A stretch of 64,000 nucleotides of DNA from Actinomadura citrea (lineage in GTDB: Bacteria > Actinomycetota > Actinomycetes > Streptosporangiales > Streptosporangiaceae). The notes beneath the pieces are model-generated. The model saw only the letters and a program-made list of their open reading frames with translations, was not told where the DNA came from and did not search any database. Position 1 is the stretch's first letter; every line of letters begins with the position of its first letter. A program made the position numbers and the translations under genes. Location: contig NZ_JACCBT010000001.1 of NCBI RefSeq assembly GCF_013409045.1, forward strand, positions 6,758,001 to 6,822,000, in the 5' to 3' direction. Shown one piece after another: positions 33,538-40,464 of the stretch.

Positions 33538-35025
33538 ATGACCGAAGAGATCCTGCCCACGCCGACAACGGGGGCCACCCGTGTGCCCGATCCGCCCGGA
33601 TCGCAGCGCCGACCGGGCCTCGTGCTGGCGATCGTGCTGACCTGCCAGACGATGTTCATCCTCGACACCAGCGTGGTGAACATCGCCCTGCCCCACATCC
33701 AGCGCGACATGGCCTTCTCCCCCGCCGATCTGTCGTGGGTGCTGAACGCCTACATGCTGGCCTTCGGCGGGCTGCTCCTGCTCGGCGGACGCATCGGCGA
33801 CATCTTCGGCCAGCGGCGGGCACTCATCGGCGGAGTCGCCGTGTTCACCGTCGCCTCACTGGCCGGCGGGCTGTCGACCTCGGCCGGAATGCTGCTCGTC
33901 GCCCGCGCCGGTCAGGGGATCGGCGCCGCCGTCGCCGCACCGACCGTCCTCGCCCTGATCACCCTCGGCTTCCCCGACCCGGCCGCGCGAGGCCGGGCGC
34001 TGGGCGCCTACGCGGCCGTTTCCGGCTCCGGCGCCGCCCTCGGCCTGATCGCCGGCGGAATGCTCACCGACTGGATCTCCTGGCGCTGGGTCCTGTTCAT
34101 CAACGTGCCGGTCGGCGCCGTCCTGCTCATCTCGGCCCCGCTGTTCATCGCCGAAACCGACCGCCGTCCAGGACGCTTCGACCTCGCCGGCTCGCTGACC
34201 TCGACCCTGGGCATGACCGCACTCGTCTTCGGCTTCATCCGCGCCGCCGAGCAGGACTTCGGCGACCCGGTCGCCCTCGGCGCGCTCGGCGCGGCCGTCA
34301 TCCAGCTCGCGCTGTTCGTCGCCATCGAGGCCCATGTCCGGCAGCCGATCACTCCGCTGCGGCTGTTCGCCGACCGCAACCGAGCCACCGGCTACCTCGG
34401 CCTGCTGTTCGTCATGGCCGCGGGCAACGGCATGTTCTTCTTCCTCACCCAGTTCCTGCAGCAGATCCGCGGCTACGACCCGCTGAAGGCCGGCCTCGCG
34501 TTCGTGCCGCTGACCGTCTTGATCCTCATCTCCTCCAACGCCTCCGCTCGGCTGCTGCCCCGCCTCGGCGCGAAGACGCTCACCGCCTCCGGCGCCGCGG
34601 CCATCACCGTGGGCCTCCTCTGGCTGGCCCGGCTCACACCGTCGGCCGACTACGCGGGATCGCTGCTCGGCCCGACACTCATCGCCGGCCTCGGCATGGG
34701 CACCCTGCTGGTCGGGGTCACCACCGTGCTGACCTCCGGCGTACGCGCGGAGGACGCCGGCGCCGCCTCCGGCCTGCTCAACGTCATGCAGCAGATCGGC
34801 GGCGCACTGGGGCTGGCCATCCTCGTCACCGCGTTCGGCGCCGCCACCCGCACGGCACACGGAACAGGCCACCACGTCTTCACCAAGGGGGCGACTACGG
34901 CCTTCACCGTCGGAGCTGCTTTCACCGCCTGCACCATCCTGCTGGCCCTGACCATGAGGACCCGTCAAGACCCCGCGCCCGAACCCCTGCGTGGCGAGGA
35001 GCCCCATCCGATGACGGACGCATAA
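33538..35025 (+). CDS. MFS exporter, DHA2 (14-helix) type
   Basis: The ATG has GAGGAG 4 bases upstream and gives 495 residues. Signatures of the DHA2 family are clear: LTCQTMFILDTSVVNIALPHIQRDM in helix 1, LSWVLNAYMLAFGGLLLLGGRIGDIFGQRRALIGG (motif A), LITLGFPDPAARGRALGAY, WRWVLFINVPVGAVLL (motif C region) and NVMQQIGGALGLAILV near the end. About 14 hydrophobic segments are visible. Expected role is export of a hydrophobic toxin or antibiotic, de-repressed when the divergent TetR binds its ligand. Confidence 0.9.
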   Translation: MTEEILPTPTTGATRVPDPPGSQRRPGLVLAIVLTCQTMFILDTSVVNIALPHIQRDMAFSPADLSWVLNAYMLAFGGLLLLGGRIGDIFGQRRALIGGVAVFTVASLAGGLSTSAGMLLVARAGQGIGAAVAAPTVLALITLGFPDPAARGRALGAYAAVSGSGAALGLIAGGMLTDWISWRWVLFINVPVGAVLLISAPLFIAETDRRPGRFDLAGSLTSTLGMTALVFGFIRAAEQDFGDPVALGALGAAVIQLALFVAIEAHVRQPITPLRLFADRNRATGYLGLLFVMAAGNGMFFFLTQFLQQIRGYDPLKAGLAFVPLTVLILISSNASARLLPRLGAKTLTASGAAAITVGLLWLARLTPSADYAGSLLGPTLIAGLGMGTLLVGVTTVLTSGVRAEDAGAASGLLNVMQQIGGALGLAILVTAFGAATRTAHGTGHHVFTKGATTAFTVGAAFTACTILLALTMRTRQDPAPEPLRGEEPHPMTDA

Positions 35026-35126
35026 CCCAGTCGATGCTTCGCCCGAGACCCGGCAAGGCCGGTCGCGGTAGGCCGCGGATCGAACGTCGAGCTGCGCTCA
35101 ACGCAACAAACGATCACGCGAAAGCG

Positions 35127-35163
35127 AGAGCGGGGTACCGGCCTGTGACCGATACCCCGCTCT
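35127..35163 (-). terminator. long hairpin downstream of nrdJ
   Basis: AGAGCGGGGTA at the left pairs perfectly with TACCCCGCTCT at the right, with a further CGG/CCG pair inside after one mismatch. It lies 34 bases past the nrdJ stop and between convergent genes. Confidence 0.7.
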
Positions 35164-35197
35164 GACCAGGCACTACGCAGCCGGTATCGGCTCCGGA

Positions 35198-38014
35198 TCA
35201 GCTGCAGCCGCTGGTCGAGCCGCAGCCCTCGCAGACGTAGCAGCTGCCCGCCGGGCGCATCTTGGTACCGCAGGTGAGGCAGAGCGGCGCGTCGGCCGTG
35301 CGGCCCTGGCGGCTCTCGATCACCTCCATGGACGAGCGCGCCCCGCCGACCGCGGCCGGGGCGGGCGCCGCCGGCCGGGCGATCTCGGCCGACTGCGCCA
35401 GCGACTCGTGGTCGACCTCCTCCTCGGCGTGCAGGGCGGCGGGGTCCTCGCCGTTGGCCTGCATCGCGCGCTCGCCGGCGGTGAAGATGCCGAGTTCGGC
35501 GCGCTCCTCGTACGGGAGGTGGTCCAGCGCCAGGCGGCGGAAGATGTAGTCCATCACCGAGGTCGCCATGCGGATGTCCGGGTCGTCCGTCATGCCCGCC
35601 GGCTCGAACCGCATGTTGGTGAACTTCTCCACCCACGTCTCCAGCGGGACGCCGTACTGGAGGCTGATGGAGATCGCCATGGAGAAGGCGTCCATCACGC
35701 CGGCGAGCGTGGAGCCCTGCTTGCCGAGCTTGAGGAAGACCTCGCCGACGCCGTCGTCCGGGTAGGACGAGGCGGTCATGTACCCCTCGGCGCCCGCCAC
35801 GGAGAAGCGGGTCACGGTCGCAGGACGCTGCTTCGGCAGCCGCCTGCGGACGGGGCGCGGCGTCGTCTCCGCGGGCGCCGCGGCCTTCGGCTCCTCCTTC
35901 TTGCCCGCTGCGGACAGCGGCTGGCCGACCTTGCAGTTGTCGCGGTAGATCGCCAGGGCCTTCAAGCCGAGCCGCCAGCCCTCGAAGTACACCTTCTCGA
36001 TGTCCTCGACGGTGGCCTGCTCCGGCATGTTGACGGTCTTGGAGATCGCGCCGGACAGGAACGGCTGGACGGCCGCCATCATCCGGACGTGCCCCATCGG
36101 GCTGATCGCCCGCTCGCCCATCGCGCAGTCGAACACCTCGTAGTGCTCGGGCCGCAGCCCGGGCGCGTCCACGACGTGGCCGTGCTCGGAGATGTACTCG
36201 ACGATCGCCTCGATCTGCTCCTGCTGGTAGCCGAGCTGCTTCAGGGCGCGCGGCACCGTGTGGTTGACGATCTGCATGGACCCGCCGCCGACGAGCTTCT
36301 TGAACTTCATCAGCGCAAGGTCCGGCTCGATGCCGGTGGTGTCGCAGTCCATCATCAGGCCGATCGTCCCGGTGGGGGCGAGCAGGCTGGCCTGCGCGTT
36401 GCGGTAGCCGTTCTTCTCGCCGGCCTTCAGGCAGTCCGCCCACTGCTTGGCGGCGGCGGCGTGGATCGCCTTGTCCATCGCGCCCAGCATGCGGACGTCG
36501 TCGTTGGCGGCGGCGTGCTTGCGCATGACGCGCTTGTGGCCCTCGGCGTTGCGCGCGTAGCCCGCGTACGGGCCGACGACGCCCGCGATCTCGGCCGACC
36601 GCCGGTAGGCGACGCCCGTCATCAGCGAGGTGATCGCCGCCGCGAGGGACCGTCCGCCCTCGGAGTCGTAGGCGTGCCCGGTCGCCATCAGCAGCGCGCC
36701 CAGGTTGGCGTAGCCGATGCCGAGCTGCCGGTAGTCGCGGGTCGTCTGCGCGATCTTCTCCGTCGGGAAGTCGGCGAACGTGATGGAGATGTCCATCGCC
36801 GTGATGATCAGCTCGGTGAGCTTGACGAACCTCGCGACGTCGAAGGCGTTCTCGGGCGTGAGGAACTTCAGCAGGTTGATGCTCGCGAGGTTGCAGGACG
36901 AGTTGTCCAGGCTCATGTACTCCGAGCAGGGGTTGGACGCGGTGATCCGCCCGGTCTCGGGGTTGGTGTGCCAGTCGTTGATCGTGTCGTCGTACTGGAT
37001 GCCGGGGTCGGCGCACTCCCACGCCGCCTTGGCCATCAGCCGGAACAGCTCCTTGGCCTCGACCTTCTCGACGACCTCGCCGGTCATCCGGGCCCGCAGC
37101 GCGAACTGCCCGCCCGACTCCACGGCGTGCATGAACTCGTCCGACACCCGGACGGAGTTGTTGGCGTTCTGGTACTGGACGCTGCCGATGTCCTTGCCGC
37201 CGAGGTCCATGTCGAACCCGGCGTCCCGCAGCGCGCGGATCTTGTTCTCCTCGCGCGCCTTGGTCTCGATGAACTCCCCGATGTCGGGGTGGTCGACGTC
37301 CAGCACGACCATCTTGGCGGCACGGCGGGTCGCGCCGCCCGACTTGATCGTTCCGGCGGACGCGTCGGCGCCGCGCATGAACGAGACCGGGCCGCTGGCC
37401 GTCCCGCCCGAGGACAGCAGCTCGCGGCTGGAGCGGATGCGGGAGAGGTTCAGGCCGGCGCCGGAGCCGCCCTTGAAGATCACGCCCTCTTCCTTGTACC
37501 AGTCCAGGATCGACTCCATCGTGTCGTCCACGGACAGGATGAAGCACGCCGAGACCTGCTGCGGGGACTTCGTGCCGACGTTGAACCACACGGGGGAGTT
37601 GAAGCTGAACAGCTGGTGGACCAGCGCGTACTTCAGTTCGTGGTCGAAGATCTCGGCGTCCTCGTCGGAGGCGAAGTAGCCCTCCTTGCGGCCCGTGTCC
37701 ACGTACATGCGGACGACACGGTCGACGAGCTGCTTCAGGCTCCATTCCCGCTGCGGCGTGCCGACCGCCCCGCGGAAGTACTTGGACGTGACGATGTTGA
37801 CGGCGTTCAGCGACCAGAAGTCGGGGAACTCGACGCCGCGCTGCTCGAAGTTCACCGAGCCGTCGCGCCAGTTGGTCATGACGACGTCACGACGCTCCCA
37901 GCGCATCTCGTCGTACGGATGCACGCCGGGCGTGGTGAAGATGCGCTCGACCTTCAGCCCCCTGCGGCCCCCCTTGCCGCGCCGCGCCGCCGAGCCGCTC
38001 ACCGTCTCCGTCAT
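35198..38014 (-). CDS. nrdJ: adenosylcobalamin-dependent ribonucleotide reductase (class II)
   Basis: The ATG at 38014 has GGAAGG 2 bases upstream and gives 938 residues. Class II features are clear: FNSPVWFNVGT, SACFILSVDDTMESI, FKGGSGAGLNLSRIRS, NPCSEYMSLDNSSCNLASINLLKF (radical-site Cys region) and GTIGLMMDCDTTGIEPD. It ends in a Zn-ribbon tail CLTCGTKMRPAGSCYVCEGCG. The enzyme reduces ribonucleotides to deoxyribonucleotides using a B12-derived radical and no oxygen. It is the second gene of an nrdR-nrdJ operon. No cobalamin riboswitch is visible in the 118-base gap. Confidence 0.95.
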   Translation of the reverse strand: MTETVSGSAARRGKGGRRGLKVERIFTTPGVHPYDEMRWERRDVVMTNWRDGSVNFEQRGVEFPDFWSLNAVNIVTSKYFRGAVGTPQREWSLKQLVDRVVRMYVDTGRKEGYFASDEDAEIFDHELKYALVHQLFSFNSPVWFNVGTKSPQQVSACFILSVDDTMESILDWYKEEGVIFKGGSGAGLNLSRIRSSRELLSSGGTASGPVSFMRGADASAGTIKSGGATRRAAKMVVLDVDHPDIGEFIETKAREENKIRALRDAGFDMDLGGKDIGSVQYQNANNSVRVSDEFMHAVESGGQFALRARMTGEVVEKVEAKELFRLMAKAAWECADPGIQYDDTINDWHTNPETGRITASNPCSEYMSLDNSSCNLASINLLKFLTPENAFDVARFVKLTELIITAMDISITFADFPTEKIAQTTRDYRQLGIGYANLGALLMATGHAYDSEGGRSLAAAITSLMTGVAYRRSAEIAGVVGPYAGYARNAEGHKRVMRKHAAANDDVRMLGAMDKAIHAAAAKQWADCLKAGEKNGYRNAQASLLAPTGTIGLMMDCDTTGIEPDLALMKFKKLVGGGSMQIVNHTVPRALKQLGYQQEQIEAIVEYISEHGHVVDAPGLRPEHYEVFDCAMGERAISPMGHVRMMAAVQPFLSGAISKTVNMPEQATVEDIEKVYFEGWRLGLKALAIYRDNCKVGQPLSAAGKKEEPKAAAPAETTPRPVRRRLPKQRPATVTRFSVAGAEGYMTASSYPDDGVGEVFLKLGKQGSTLAGVMDAFSMAISISLQYGVPLETWVEKFTNMRFEPAGMTDDPDIRMATSVMDYIFRRLALDHLPYEERAELGIFTAGERAMQANGEDPAALHAEEEVDHESLAQSAEIARPAAPAPAAVGGARSSMEVIESRQGRTADAPLCLTCGTKMRPAGSCYVCEGCGSTSGCS

Positions 38015-38132
38015 GACCTTCCCCCTCTCGGGCCCTCCCGCCGGGCCCTGTCCAGGAACAACCACGCCGCCGCCCGGGCCATGCCCGCGCGGAGACGCCT
38101 TTACGTGTGCTGATGTGTTTCCGGAACCGTCC

Positions 38133-38606
38133 CTAACGGGACGGGCCGGGCTCCCCCGAGGAACCGGTCTTCCGCAGTGCTTCGATCTCCTTGGCGAAGT
38201 CGTCGAGCGACTCGAAGCCCCGGTAGACCGAGGCGAATCGCAGATAGGCGACCTCGTCGAGTTCGCCGAGCGGCCCCAGGATCGCGAGGCCGATCTCGTG
38301 CGAGGGGATTTCCGCGGACCCGGACGACCTGATCGCCTCTTCGACCCGCTGCCCCAGCTTCGCGAGCGCATCCTCGTCGACCGGACGGCCCTGGCAGGCC
38401 CTGCGCACACCGGCGATGATCTTTTCCCGGGAGAACGGCTCGGTGACCCCGCTGCGCTTGGCCACCATCACGAGCACATTCTCCTGCGTCGTGAATCGCT
38501 TGCCGCATTCCGAGCACGACCGGCGACGCCGAATGGCGCCCCCGTCATCGGTCGAACGGCTGTCGATCACTTTGGTGTCAGGGTTGCGACAGAACGGGCA
38601 GTGCAC
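38133..38606 (-). CDS. nrdR: transcriptional repressor NrdR
   Basis: I chose the GTG at 38606, which gives VHCPFCRNPDTKVIDSR, the standard NrdR start, over an ATG at 38699 that would add 31 atypical residues. The 157-residue product has a Zn ribbon (CPFC ... CSECGKRFTT) and an ATP-cone (VTEPFSREKIIAGVRRACQGRPVDEDAL ... VAYLRFASVYRGF). NrdR senses dATP/ATP and represses ribonucleotide reductase genes. It directly precedes nrdJ, and AT-rich dyads 44-88 bases upstream of its start are candidate NrdR boxes, so autoregulation of the operon is likely. Confidence 0.95.
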   Translation of the reverse strand: MHCPFCRNPDTKVIDSRSTDDGGAIRRRRSCSECGKRFTTQENVLVMVAKRSGVTEPFSREKIIAGVRRACQGRPVDEDALAKLGQRVEEAIRSSGSAEIPSHEIGLAILGPLGELDEVAYLRFASVYRGFESLDDFAKEIEALRKTGSSGEPGPSR

Positions 38607-38649
38607 GTTTGGTCCCTCCCCTGACGTAAACGAGTTACACCGATGATAG

Positions 38650-38695
38650 TGCCATATATAGGGAACTACATCGATGTGACTACTAGATGTTGTGG
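38650..38695. promoter_or_regulatory. candidate NrdR boxes upstream of nrdR-nrdJ
   Basis: Three dyad-like sites have centres exactly 15 bases apart: CCATATATAGGG (38652-38663), the perfect palindrome ACATCGATGT (38668-38677) and ACTAGATGTTGT (38682-38693). The outer two resemble the AT-centred NrdR box, which occurs as pairs about three helical turns apart; here the outer centres are 30 bases apart. This AT-rich patch stands out against the local GC content. Confidence 0.5.
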
Positions 38696-38699
38696 TCAA

Positions 38700-39102
38700 C
38701 CGTACGGCTCACCGGACTCGTTCGCAACCTGGTCCCGAGCCCCCTGCGTCACATCCGCCACGTCCGCGCAGGTCATCTCCGGCACCCCGATTTTCCCTCC
38801 GGGCGTGTCGTCACCCACCGCCCCCGACAGGCCCCTCCCGGTAACCCCCGGCACGCCGAAGTCCCAGCAAGAGCCCCTCTCCCGCGCGCTGCCAGCCGCT
38901 CGCCGCGGCGCCCCCGGCCGCCGATCCCGCCCCCTGCCGGCAAGCGCCGGCACCGCCGCCCGCACGCAAGCTCACGGCGCTCCGCCGCGACGAGCGCGAC
39001 CCGTCGCGCCGACGGGCGGCACCCGCCGCTCCGCGTCGTTCGACGGGCACCTTGAGTCACCGCATCCAGGGTGACTGAGCGTGACCGAGCCCGGCGCGCC
39101 GG
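38700..39102. other. gene-free GC-rich stretch between nrdR and the LysM gene
   Basis: About 400 bases carry no frame I can support: the frames present are Arg/Pro/Ala-rich without domain pattern and lack ribosome sites. There are many short C- or G-runs but no long inverted repeat. It may hold the 5' end of the nrdR transcript or the 3' end of the LysM transcript. Confidence 0.5.
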
Positions 39103-39438
39103 TCAGCTCGACGGAAGCCGGAGTTGCTGGCCGGGGTGGACGGTGGGGTCGCCGGCCAGACCGTTGAGGTCGATCATGCGCTGCACCACAAGCCGCGGAT
39201 CGCTGCCGGGATCGGCGGTGGAGGCGATGTCCCACAGGGTTTCGCCGGGCTCGACGACGACCGTTTCGGCGGGACGGGACGCGCCGCCGTGGCTTTCCCG
39301 GGAGCCGGCGAACGCGCCCGAACCCATGGTGAGCCAGAGCAGTACGAGCGTCACGGTGGCGACGAAGGCGACCAGGACGACGCGGCCCCGGCGGGTCAGG
39401 CGGATCGGAGGACGGCCACTGTGGGGTGAACCCGGCAT
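39103..39438 (-). CDS. LysM membrane protein, likely SOS cell-division inhibitor (ChiZ/DivS/YneA type)
   Basis: The ATG at 39438 (GAGGGGAG upstream) gives 111 residues: a basic N-terminus, one membrane helix (VVLVAFVATVTLVLLWLTMG) and an extracellular LysM domain (VVVEPGETLWDIASTADPGSDPRLVVQRMIDLNGL ... VHPGQQLRLP, quoted in parts). A small LysM membrane protein divergent from lexA is the arrangement of mycobacterial chiZ (Rv2719c), corynebacterial divS and bacillar yneA, which delay division during DNA damage. The nrdR neighbour matches mycobacteria too. Two SOS-box-like sites in the shared upstream region support LexA control. An upstream ATG at 39465 would overlap an SOS box region. Confidence 0.8.
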   Translation of the reverse strand: MPGSPHSGRPPIRLTRRGRVVLVAFVATVTLVLLWLTMGSGAFAGSRESHGGASRPAETVVVEPGETLWDIASTADPGSDPRLVVQRMIDLNGLAGDPTVHPGQQLRLPSS

Positions 39439-39471
39439 CTCTCCCCTCCTCGACTTCGAATGCATTTTCGA

Positions 39472-39487
39472 TCGAACGTCTGTACGA
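39472..39487. promoter_or_regulatory. SOS box 1 (LexA site)
   Basis: TCGAAC-GTCT-GTACGA matches the actinobacterial SOS box (TCGAAC-N4-GTTCGA) with one mismatch. It lies 34 bases upstream of the LysM gene start. Confidence 0.7.
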
Positions 39488-39526
39488 TGTTCTACCAGGG
39501 GCCGTCCCGAAAAAGCGAGCACATCT

Positions 39527-39542
39527 TCGAACAATTGTTTGA
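39527..39542. promoter_or_regulatory. SOS box 2 (LexA site)
   Basis: TCGAAC-AATT-GTTTGA matches the SOS box with one mismatch. It is 55 bases from box 1 and upstream of lexA, fitting autoregulation. Confidence 0.75.
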
Positions 39543-39615
39543 TCATCGGGCCTGGACGCGATAGCGTTCCATGACAAGGAGTGACGGATCCGAGGCGCCC
39601 GGGAGGCGACTAGCG

Positions 39616-40302
39616 ATGAGCAAGGTCCGGGAGCTGCCCGACGGGCCGATGGACGAGACGGGCCTGACGCAGCGACAGCGCATGGTGCTGGAGGTGATCC
39701 GTGACTCGGTCCAGCGCCGCGGGTACCCGCCCTCGATGCGCGAGATCGGCGAGGCCGTGGGGCTGACCAGCACCTCCAGCGTGTCGCACCAGCTCCGGGC
39801 GCTGCAGCGCAAGGGCTTCCTGCGGCGCGACCCCAACCGGCCGCGCGCGGTCGAGGTGCGGGTGCCGGGCACGACGCCGGTGCGCACCCACGAGGAGGCC
39901 TACGAGCAGACCTCGGGGCAGCCCACGCCCGCCTACGTGCCGCTCGTCGGCCGTATCGCCGCCGGTGGCCCGATCCTCGCCGAGGAGGCCGTCGAGGACG
40001 TCTTCACGCTGCCGAAGCAGCTCGTCGGCGAGGGCACCCACTTCCTGCTGAAGGTCACCGGCGACTCGATGATCGACGCCGCGATCGCGGACGGTGACTG
40101 GGTGGTCGTGCGGCAGCAGCCGGTGGCCGAGCAGGGCGACATCGTGGCCGCGATGATCGACGGCGAGGCCACGGTCAAGACGTTCAAGCGCCGCGACGAC
40201 GGACACATCTGGCTGATGCCCCAGAACCCCGCCTACGAGCCGATCCCCGGCGACGAGGCGTCGGTGCTCGGCCGGGTCGTGGCGGTGCTCCGCAAGATGT
40301 GA
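39616..40302 (+). CDS. lexA: LexA repressor
   Basis: I prefer the ATG at 39616, with GGGAGG 9 bases upstream, over an in-frame ATG at 39571 that has no such site. The 228-residue product has the winged helix (LTQRQRMVLEVIRDSVQRRGYPPSMREIGEAVGL then TSTSSVSHQLRALQRKGFL, read in parts). The self-cleavage site is Ala116-Gly117 in VGRIAAGGP, and the catalytic dyad is Ser151 in TGDSM and Lys188 in ATVKTF. It represses SOS genes until RecA filaments trigger autocleavage. It is divergent from the LysM gene and shares the SOS boxes. Confidence 0.95.
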   Translation: MSKVRELPDGPMDETGLTQRQRMVLEVIRDSVQRRGYPPSMREIGEAVGLTSTSSVSHQLRALQRKGFLRRDPNRPRAVEVRVPGTTPVRTHEEAYEQTSGQPTPAYVPLVGRIAAGGPILAEEAVEDVFTLPKQLVGEGTHFLLKVTGDSMIDAAIADGDWVVVRQQPVAEQGDIVAAMIDGEATVKTFKRRDDGHIWLMPQNPAYEPIPGDEASVLGRVVAVLRKM

Positions 40303-40314
40303 CACCGGCCGTCG

Positions 40315-40343
40315 GCGGCCGCCGGAGCGTCTCCGGCGGCCGC
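40315..40343 (+). terminator. 13-base perfect stem after lexA
   Basis: GCGGCCGCCGGAG pairs perfectly with CTCCGGCGGCCGC around a CGT loop, 12 bases past the lexA stop. Confidence 0.7.
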
Positions 40344-40421
40344 TCACGCATGCCCGACCCCAGCCCCACGACCGGCCCGCAGGTGCGCCGGAGGGGAGAG
40401 GCGCGGGAGGTGTAGAGGGAT

Positions 40422-40454
40422 CGCCGCGCCGCTCAGGGTGGGAGCGGCGCGGCG
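40422..40454 (-). terminator. 13-base perfect stem after leuS
   Basis: CGCCGCGCCGCTC pairs perfectly with GAGCGGCGCGGCG around a 7-base loop. It starts 10 bases beyond the leuS stop on the minus strand; lexA and leuS converge here, each with its own hairpin. Confidence 0.7.
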
Positions 40455-40464
40455 TCGCGGGTGG

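Noticed and set aside
38015..38132. Cobalamin riboswitch between nrdR and nrdJ
   Set aside because: Looked for the B12-box GCCACTG and its flanking helices on the minus strand; not present, and the gap is too short.
34965..38410. Very long frames over nrdJ in other frames (926 residues minus, 901 plus) and extension of the nrdJ frame to 38410
   Set aside because: High-GC codon bias keeps these frames open; only the frame starting at 38014 encodes recognisable class II reductase motifs, and the extension overlaps nrdR.
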